DNA of 6,353 bases from positions 1 through 6,353 of the forward strand of contig CAZVUN010000154.1 of NCBI GenBank assembly GCA_964629975.1, given 5' to 3'. This document shows, in pieces, positions 1 to 4,374 of this stretch (position 1 is the stretch's first letter; each line of letters begins with the position of its first letter). The notes under the pieces are model-generated. The model was given only the letters and a program-made list of their open reading frames with translations. It made no database searches and was not told the origin of the DNA. This stretch comes from G020354085 sp964629975. Its GTDB lineage: Bacteria; Pseudomonadota; Gammaproteobacteria; Acidiferrobacterales; Sulfurifustaceae. Both the position numbers and the translations under genes were made by a program.

Positions 1-1295
1 AACTCGCGCGCGCGCTCGGGCCGGTCGCGGCGGCCGCGCGCGCCGCGGGCGCGACGCCGCTCGAGGAACGGACGCGTCATCTGCGCGCCGTGGCCGGCGC
101 GTTGCGCGCGGGCGCGGAACGGTACGCCCGACTGATCACGCGCGAGATGGGCAAACCCATTCGCGAGGCACGCGCCGAGGTGGAAAAGTGCGCCTGGGGC
201 TGCGAGTTCTATGCCACCCACGCCGCGGCCATGCTGGCCGAGGAGCCCGTGGCGACCGACGCGACGCGCAGCTGCGTGAGCTACCCGCCGCTCGGCACGC
301 TGCTCGCGATCATGCCGTGGAACTTCCCGTTCTGGCAGGTGTTTCGCGCCGCCGCGCCCGCGCTCATGGCCGGCAACAGCGTAGTGCTCAAGCACGCCGC
401 CAACGTCCCGCAGTGCGCGCTCGCCATCGAGGAGATCTTTGAGCGCGCGGGTGTGCCGGCGAATGTGTTTCGCACCCTGCTGATAACCGCTTCGCAGGCC
501 GAGGCGCTGATCGCCGATGCGCGCATCGCCGCGGTCACGCTCACCGGCAGCGAGGCCGCCGGCCGGCGCGTGGCGGCCGCCGCCGGGGCGGCGCTCAAGA
601 AGACGGTGCTTGAGCTCGGCGGCTCGGATCCGTTCGTGGTGCTGGAGGACGCCGACCTGGAACAGGCCGCAAGTCTCGGTGTCAGCGCGCGCTTCCAGAA
701 CGCCGGTCAGAGCTGCATTGCGGCCAAGCGCTTCATTCTGCTCGAGCCGATCGCCGATGAGTTCCTGCGCCTGTTCGCGCACAAGGCACAGGCGCTGAAG
801 CTCGGCGACCCGATGGCGCCGGACACGGACCTCGGGCCGCTGGCGCGCGAGGACCTGCGCGCGCAACTGCATGCGCAGGTGCGCGATGCGGTGGCGCACG
901 GGGCGAGGGTGCTGCTCGGTGGCGAACCGTCCGCGGGCCCGGGCTACTTCTATCCGCCCACCCTTCTCGATCAGGTGCGGCCGGGCATGCGCGCCTACCG
1001 CGAGGAACTGTTCGGCCCCGTGGCCGTCGTGCTGCGCGCACGTGACGAGGACGAGGCGCTGCGGCTTGCCAACGACACGCACTACGGTCTCGGCGCGACC
1101 GTGTGCACGCGCGACACGGCACGCGGCGAGGCATTCGTGCGCCGCGTCCAGTCCGGCCTCGGCTTCGTCAACGGCATGGTCAAGAGCGACCCGCGCCTGC
1201 CGTTCGGCGGCATCAAGTGCTCGGGCTACGGGCGCGAGCTCGCGCGGCACGGCATCCGTGAGTTCGTCAACGTGAAGACCCTGTGGGTCAGGTAG
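1..1295 (+). CDS. NAD(P)+-dependent succinate-semialdehyde dehydrogenase, Sad/YneI type (5' end outside window)
   Basis: Cytoplasmic aldehyde dehydrogenase, predicted to oxidise succinate semialdehyde to succinate (GABA, putrescine or arginine breakdown). The reading frame is open from base 3 at the left edge, so the GTG at 90 is internal. Against E. coli Sad/YneI (462 residues, recalled) about 30 N-terminal residues are missing. Visible motifs are MPWNFP with the oxyanion-hole Asn (about 315-332), KHA for cofactor binding (about 390), LTGSxxxG of the Rossmann fold (about 540), LELGGSDP with the general-base Glu at 612-614, and NAGQSC with the catalytic Cys at 714-716. LFGPVA and the C-terminal PFGGIKCSGYGRE follow. 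The ELGGSDP variant, in place of the commoner ELGGK/N, and the ITREMGKPI segment match Sad rather than GabD. The stop is TAG at 1293-1295. The family is certain; the exact substrate is inferred from similarity, and a related aldehyde is possible. All catalytic residues are intact. Confidence 0.93.
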   Translation, partial: LARALGPVAAAARAAGATPLEERTRHLRAVAGALRAGAERYARLITREMGKPIREARAEVEKCAWGCEFYATHAAAMLAEEPVATDATRSCVSYPPLGTLLAIMPWNFPFWQVFRAAAPALMAGNSVVLKHAANVPQCALAIEEIFERAGVPANVFRTLLITASQAEALIADARIAAVTLTGSEAAGRRVAAAAGAALKKTVLELGGSDPFVVLEDADLEQAASLGVSARFQNAGQSCIAAKRFILLEPIADEFLRLFAHKAQALKLGDPMAPDTDLGPLAREDLRAQLHAQVRDAVAHGARVLLGGEPSAGPGYFYPPTLLDQVRPGMRAYREELFGPVAVVLRARDEDEALRLANDTHYGLGATVCTRDTARGEAFVRRVQSGLGFVNGMVKSDPRLPFGGIKCSGYGRELARHGIREFVNVKTLWVR

Positions 1296-1369
1296 ACACA
1301 CTGCCCCTCTCGCCGTCCGCACACCGCGCATGCCCGGCTGCACCGCGCGCGTGACGGATCCCCGCGCAA

Positions 1370-1408
1370 TGTGAACTCGCGCACACGCTGCGTGTGCGCG
1401 ATTTCACA
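1370..1408. repeat. 39-base near-perfect palindrome (TGTGAA...TTCACA)
   Basis: The left arm TGTGAACTCGCGCACACGC (1370-1388), a single central T (1389) and the right arm GCGTGTGCGCGATTTCACA (1390-1408) match at 18 of 19 positions. The only mismatch is 1376 (C) against 1402 (T). The inner 25 bases are perfectly self-complementary around the central T. It lies 75 bases after the dehydrogenase stop and about 115 bases before the lipoprotein ATG. It could be an operator for a dimeric or tetrameric regulator, an RNA hairpin acting as a terminator or stability element, or a cruciform site. The outer TGTGA/TCACA resembles a CRP site, but the halves are far too widely spaced for one. The symmetry is certain; the function is unknown. 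Confidence 0.8.
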
Positions 1409-1426
1409 GCACCGCGCCCGCGGTGC
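1409..1426. repeat. 18-base palindrome directly abutting the 39-base palindrome
   Basis: GCACCGCG (1409-1416), CC, then CGCGGTGC (1419-1426): a perfect 8-base inverted repeat with a 2-base centre. It begins at the base after the larger palindrome ends. As RNA the 2-base loop would force the innermost pairs open. Its function is unknown, and in sequence this GC-rich part of the match could be chance. Confidence 0.5.
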
Positions 1427-1444
1427 CGCTACTTTGGCGCCGTG

Positions 1445-1475
1445 GCAGCGCCGAGCGCAGCGGTGCCGGCGCTGC
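1445..1475 (+). repeat. Stem-loop upstream of the lipoprotein gene
   Basis: GCAGCGCCG (1445-1453) pairs with CGGCGCTGC (1467-1475), a perfect 9-base stem around a 13-base loop, ending 48 bases before the lipoprotein ATG. If transcription starts upstream this would be a 5'-UTR hairpin. No T-run follows it. GC-rich stems of this size arise fairly easily by chance here, so the regulatory reading is weak. Confidence 0.4.
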
Positions 1476-1513
1476 ACCCATCCGCGGACCATCCATGTTT
1501 CACGAACGCTACC

Positions 1514-1519
1514 GGAGGT
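1514..1519 (+). promoter_or_regulatory. Shine-Dalgarno site of the small lipoprotein gene
   Basis: GGAGGT lies four bases before the ATG at 1524. It is one of the two best ribosome binding sites in the window, and it fixes the start over the in-frame GTG at 1371, which lies inside the large palindrome. Confidence 0.8.
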
Positions 1520-1523
1520 GGCT

Positions 1524-1679
1524 ATGCGAACTCTCACTTGGCGACACCGTGGCCTGCTGATCCTGCTGCTGGCCACACTCGCGGCGTGCAGCAGCGGCGG
1601 CGGCGACAGCAGCAGTGCCGGCACGGGCGGCGCGTGCGTATGGGACAGTTCCACCTGGGACAACTGCAACTGGAGCTGA
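1524..1679 (+). CDS. Small lipoprotein with Trp/Cys-patterned tail (51 residues), unknown function
   Basis: I do not recognise this as a named family. Residues 1-21 form a lipoprotein signal: a basic start (MRTLTWRHRG), a hydrophobic LLILLLATL stretch, then the lipobox LAAC with the acylated Cys at 22. Ser at position +2 favours outer-membrane sorting. The mature peptide is only 30 residues. It has a Ser/Gly linker (23-36) followed by the tail CVWDSSTWDNCNWS (38-51). Trp 40, 45 and 50 are spaced exactly five apart, WD occurs twice, and Cys 38 and 48 flank the repeat and could form a disulfide loop in the periplasm. It would be lipidated by Lgt, which happens to be encoded on the other strand. 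The stop is TGA at 1677-1679, 36 bases before the next gene, with which it probably forms an operon. A precursor-peptide role is an alternative, but the lipobox argues for a surface or periplasmic lipoprotein. Confidence 0.82.
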   Translation: MRTLTWRHRGLLILLLATLAACSSGGGDSSSAGTGGACVWDSSTWDNCNWS

Positions 1680-1704
1680 GCACGACCAGTCAATCTTCAA
1701 CTAC

Positions 1705-1709
1705 GGAGG
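1705..1709 (+). promoter_or_regulatory. Shine-Dalgarno site of the exported trimer-type protein
   Basis: GGAGG lies six bases upstream of the ATG at 1716, an ideal spacing. It sits in the 36-base gap after the lipoprotein stop, so the second gene has its own efficient start within a shared transcript. Confidence 0.8.
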
Positions 1710-1715
1710 CACATC

Positions 1716-2375
1716 ATGAAACGTCTTGCAGAGTTCAAACTCAAGCGCAGCCAGCTCATCGGAGTGCTGGTCATGGGTTCAAGCCTTGCTGTCGCTTACG
1801 CTGGAACGGTGACGCTGCCCAATGCGTTTACCGCCGGATCACCGGCGAGCGCCGCACAGGTCAACGCCAACTTCAACGCCGTCAAGACCGCGGTCGACGA
1901 CAACCATGCGCGCATCACGGCGCTCGAGGCTGCCTCCCCGGCGACCGGCCGCCTGTGGGTGCCGATTGCCGCTGGGACGTCCGCGCACTACACGCTACCC
2001 GATGCCGCGACCAACTCCACCAGCGCCACCTTCGGCAAGCCGGCCGACTACCAGTCCGGCGGCACTGACGACGTGACCGTCACGGCGGTGTTCGCGGGCT
2101 GCGAGGGTGCCTCGGCACGTGTCGCACTGGTGCTCGACCGAGAATCCATCGGCAGCAATAGCTCGCTTTCCATCATCACCGTGCCGTACGAAGTCGTGAC
2201 GGTGCCGTCGGACGGGAGCATCCTGTTTTATCCGGTTACGGCCTATTCCAAGACAATGACCGGGTTTGGTGACATCAACTTGGTGACTTTCTACCGAGAC
2301 GGCGGCAATGCGCAGGACTCGTGCGCCGGGCCAGTGTCACTGCGAGGATTCATCGTCGAATATCCACGCCAGTAG
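1716..2375 (+). CDS. Exported protein with short trimer-type coiled coil and beta-rich head (219 residues), unknown function
   Basis: Residues 1-29 are a Sec signal: several Lys/Arg, then LIGVLVMGSSLAVAYA with a cleavage site after AYA. The mature N-terminus (about 30-72) has the pattern TLPNAFTAGSPASAAQVNANF. I recall a similar 'F.aGtpA.A..VNaNF' start in many uncharacterised secreted proteobacterial proteins. Residues 49-70 form a 4-3 heptad ladder (V49, F53, V56, V60, N63, I67, L70) ending in RITALE (66-71), which fits the RhxxhE trimerisation motif. Residues 80-219 are Thr/Val/Ser-rich with alternating hydrophobics, suggesting a beta sandwich. They hold the only two mature Cys (129 and 203), which may pair. 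Two TAG stops stand in tandem (2373-2378), and a hairpin follows. GC content looks lower than in flanking genes, especially near 2150-2300. The likely picture is a trimeric periplasmic or extracellular protein; its ligand is unknown. Confidence 0.85.
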   Translation: MKRLAEFKLKRSQLIGVLVMGSSLAVAYAGTVTLPNAFTAGSPASAAQVNANFNAVKTAVDDNHARITALEAASPATGRLWVPIAAGTSAHYTLPDAATNSTSATFGKPADYQSGGTDDVTVTAVFAGCEGASARVALVLDRESIGSNSSLSIITVPYEVVTVPSDGSILFYPVTAYSKTMTGFGDINLVTFYRDGGNAQDSCAGPVSLRGFIVEYPRQ

Positions 2376-2399
2376 TAGCGGCGCACACGCGTTGCGCTC

Positions 2400-2428
2400 C
2401 GCCAAGGGCGAACCGCTCGCCCTTGGCG
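2400..2428. terminator. Hairpin between convergent genes, probable terminator
   Basis: CGCCAAGGGCGA (2400-2411), loop ACCGC, then TCGCCCTTGGCG (2417-2428) form a perfect 12-base-pair stem. It lies 25 bases after the exported-protein stop and 30 bases before the stop of the convergent DUF454 gene. It is well placed to end transcription from both sides. There is no T-run on either strand, so it is not a textbook intrinsic terminator; it may work as a 3' stabiliser or with Rho. Confidence 0.65.
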
Positions 2429-2458
2429 CGCATTGTCGGAGGCCCCGCCGGCACGAGA

Positions 2459-2818
2459 TCAGTCACGTGTCGGAATGCGGTACAGATACACCAACACCAC
2501 GAACCCTACGAGCGCCGCTGCCAGCCGGGCATAGCCGTTCGAAATGAACAGCGCGATCGAAATGCCGAGCGTCATGATGAGGCTCACGATCGCCACCCAC
2601 TTGGCCTTGCGCGGGATACTACGATGCTCGTCCCAGGCACGCACTGTGGTACCGAACACCGGGTGATTGAGCAGCCACTGATGGAAACGCTCCGAGGACC
2701 GCGCGAAACAGGCAGCCGCAAGCAGCAGGAACGGCGTGGTCGGCAGTAGCGGCACGAACACGCCGATCACAGCGAACGCCACACACACAAGACCGAGCAG
2801 CAGGAACGTCGTGCGCAT
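2459..2818 (-). CDS. DUF454 family inner-membrane protein (YbaN-like)
   Basis: Small multi-pass membrane protein of the YbaN/DUF454 family, whose biochemical role is not established. With the ATG at 2818 it has 119 residues, close to the about 125 of E. coli YbaN. The family signature is clear: a first hydrophobic segment (4-24), VPLLPTTPFLLLAA (22-35), then CFARSSERFHQWLLNHPVFG (37-56). Two further hydrophobic helices follow (74-92 and 99-114), ending in YRIPTRD, which resembles the YbaN C-terminus. The start is uncertain. In-frame GTG 2872 and ATG 2851 would add 18 or 11 polar residues, and none of the three has a clear Shine-Dalgarno site. I chose 2818 because it matches the family N-terminus. 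GTG 2872 would lie three bases after the DUF3592 stop, which would suit translational coupling. It is the last gene of the minus-strand operon. Confidence 0.88.
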   Translation of the reverse strand: MRTTFLLLGLVCVAFAVIGVFVPLLPTTPFLLLAAACFARSSERFHQWLLNHPVFGTTVRAWDEHRSIPRKAKWVAIVSLIMTLGISIALFISNGYARLAAALVGFVVLVYLYRIPTRD

Positions 2819-2875
2819 GCCGCCGTGCGGATGCAGGCGCGGGCGCACCATCGGGCGTTCAGGCGGCGCCACGCA

Positions 2876-3577
2876 TCACGCCGCCAGCGTCGGCAGAACC
2901 GACACATCCATGTAATAACGCGTCGGGTCGCGCCGCTCGAGGTACACGGTGATCTGCCGGGCGCCGATGTGCGGGGTGGGGTCGAACCACAGGTTCTCGC
3001 TGCGGAACAGGTGCAGCTCGCCGGTGCTCGGATTTTTCCACTGCGTCACGATGCGCCACGGATGACAGCCGTTGACGCGCAGCCGCGTGTTGATCTGGAC
3101 GTTCTGGTAGTCGGTCTGCACCGGCGTGCCGTGGCGGCGCAGGTACTGCGCGCGCTCGGCAACGCGTCGGCGGGCATACAGCAGGCCGCCGCCCACGAGC
3201 GTGAACACCGCACCGATCGCGCCGACGATGGTCGCCCCGCCCCACAGCGAGAAGAATGACCGGATGCGGGCGGCGTGCGGATCGGAGCCGTCGTACAGCA
3301 CGATGACGGCCTCGCCGACGCGATGGCTCGGCGGATTGCTGCCGAAGGAGCTGCGAAACGTGATTTCCTCCCCGCCTTCGGTTTGGTACTTCACGATCGG
3401 GTAGTAGCTGCTCGAACTGCCCGAGTGCGAGCGTTCGAGCTTGATGACCGTGCCGTGCGCAACGCGGGCGGCGCGCGCGAACTGCTCCACGCGGCTCGCC
3501 CAGTAGGCAGCAGCGGCCAGCATGCCGAGGCCAACCACCAGGAAGATGGTCGCGATCTGCGTGATTGCGCGGTTCAT
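2876..3577 (-). CDS. DUF3592 domain membrane protein (233 residues), unknown function
   Basis: A protein with two membrane segments (about 6-26 and 112-134). Between them, probably outside the cytoplasm, is a soluble domain with the DUF3592 pattern: GTVIKLE (42-48), a Ser-rich turn, YYPIVKYQTEGGEEITF (58-74), then RVGEAVIVLYDGSDPHAARI (86-105), followed at once by the second membrane segment. A Cys-containing C-terminal tail (135-233) looks like a second, diverged copy of the same domain: TDYQNVQIN, WRIVTQWKNPSTGELHLF and ITVYLERRDPTRYYMDV. The repeat layout is my reading. Its ATG overlaps the lgt stop as ATGA (3577-3574), so translation is probably coupled to lgt. The frame stays open far upstream through lgt, but that part is a shadow frame. 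The family has no agreed function; the coupling hints at a cell-envelope role. Confidence 0.85.
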   Translation of the reverse strand: MNRAITQIATIFLVVGLGMLAAAAYWASRVEQFARAARVAHGTVIKLERSHSGSSSSYYPIVKYQTEGGEEITFRSSFGSNPPSHRVGEAVIVLYDGSDPHAARIRSFFSLWGGATIVGAIGAVFTLVGGGLLYARRRVAERAQYLRRHGTPVQTDYQNVQINTRLRVNGCHPWRIVTQWKNPSTGELHLFRSENLWFDPTPHIGARQITVYLERRDPTRYYMDVSVLPTLAA

Positions 3578-4365
3578 GCCGGAGGCGGCGCGCGCCGGTG
3601 CGCCCACCACAGCATCCACACGCCGAGCGCGATCATTGGCAGCGACAGCACCTGCCCCATGGTCACCCAGTTGAACGCGAGATAGCCGATGTGCGCGTCG
3701 GGTTCGCGGACCAATTCGACCAGGAAGCGGAACAGCCCGTAGAAGATCAGGAACATCGCCGACACCGCGCCGAGCGGACGCGGCGCGCGCGCGTAGAGCC
3801 AGAGAATCAGGAACAGCGCCAGGCCCTCGAGCGCCGCCTCGTAGAGCTGCGAGGGATGGCGCGGCAGCGGCCCGCCGGTGCGAAACACCATGCCCCAGGG
3901 GGCGTCCGTCACCCGGCCCCACAGCTCCTGGTTGATGAAATTGCCAATGCGCCCGGGCAGCAGCCCGACCGGCGCGAGCGGCGCGAGATAGTCGGTCACG
4001 GCGAGCCACGGGCGCTGCGTCTTGCGCGCGTAGAACCAAAGCGCCACGCACACACCGATCAGGCCGCCGTGGAACGACATCCCGCCGGTCCAGATGAAAA
4101 AGACCTCGAGCGGGTGCCTGAGGTAGTAGCCGAAGTTGTAGAACAGAACGTAACCCAAGCGCCCGCCCACGATCACGCCGAGCGCGATGTAGAACAGGAA
4201 ATCGGAGATCTCCTCCGGCCGCCAGCCGGAGCCGGGCCGCCGGGCGCGGTACACGCCGAGCGCCCAGCCGCCGAGGAAACCGACCACGTACATCAGGCCG
4301 TACCAGTGGATGGCGATGGGGCCCAGCCGCAGGGCAACGGGATCGATGTCGGGCGCCAGCAGCAT
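3574..4365 (-). CDS. lgt: Phosphatidylglycerol--prolipoprotein diacylglyceryl transferase
   Basis: An inner-membrane enzyme that moves diacylglycerol from phosphatidylglycerol to the lipobox Cys of prolipoproteins, the first step of lipoprotein maturation. The 263-residue protein shows the whole family signature: GPIAIHWYGLMY (15-26), RPGSGW (43-48), GGRLGYVLFYNF (67-78), GGMSFHGGLIG (94-104) with His 99, GRIGNFINQELWGR (138-151) with the essential Arg 139, LPRHPSQLYEA (167-177), FYGLFR (208-213) with Tyr 209 and Arg 213, and MGQVLSLPM (236-244). His 99, Arg 139, Tyr 209 and Arg 213 correspond to E. coli H103, R143, Y235 and R239 by my alignment. It is shorter than E. coli Lgt (291) because the periplasmic arm after ELWGR is reduced. 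The ATG at 4365 was chosen; a TTG at 4374 directly after the upstream stop is possible. Neither has a clear Shine-Dalgarno site. It starts nine bases after the glycosyltransferase homologue and overlaps the next gene by ATGA. Confidence 0.97.
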   Translation of the reverse strand: MLLAPDIDPVALRLGPIAIHWYGLMYVVGFLGGWALGVYRARRPGSGWRPEEISDFLFYIALGVIVGGRLGYVLFYNFGYYLRHPLEVFFIWTGGMSFHGGLIGVCVALWFYARKTQRPWLAVTDYLAPLAPVGLLPGRIGNFINQELWGRVTDAPWGMVFRTGGPLPRHPSQLYEAALEGLALFLILWLYARAPRPLGAVSAMFLIFYGLFRFLVELVREPDAHIGYLAFNWVTMGQVLSLPMIALGVWMLWWAHRRAPPPA

Positions 4366-4374
4366 GGCGCGCAA

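Larger units (their letters stand above)
1296..1523. other. Intergenic leader region with three consecutive inverted repeats
   Basis: This 228-base gap separates the dehydrogenase stop from the small lipoprotein gene. I see no credible gene in it. The frames open across it are continuations of shadow frames without a ribosome binding site. It holds three adjacent inverted repeats, listed separately. None is followed by a T-run, so they are not classical intrinsic terminators. The promoter of the downstream two-gene unit should lie here, but I could not find a convincing -35/-10 pair: TACTTT at 1430-1435 is a poor -10 with no -35 at the right spacing. Confidence 0.6.

Noticed and set aside
1..60. 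CG-dinucleotide runs at the left edge as a Z-DNA or repeat element
   Set aside because: They are codons of an Ala/Arg-rich stretch of the dehydrogenase; ordinary for this base composition.
1370..1408. CRP-type binding site from TGTGA and TCACA
   Set aside because: The CRP consensus has six bases between the half sites. Here the halves lie at the ends of a 39-base palindrome.
1371..1523. Upstream extension of the lipoprotein frame from GTG 1371
   Set aside because: That start lies inside the palindrome and has no Shine-Dalgarno site, and it would bury the signal peptide. ATG 1524 has GGAGGT at ideal distance.
1495..1560. Short upstream frame starting at ATG 1495 and overlapping the lipoprotein start
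   Set aside because: A 21-codon frame with no Shine-Dalgarno site of its own; nothing supports translation.
1394..2068. 224-codon plus-strand frame across the lipoprotein and exported-protein genes
   Set aside because: Out-of-frame shadow of both genes, rich in Arg/Gln/His, with no signal peptide and no ribosome binding site.
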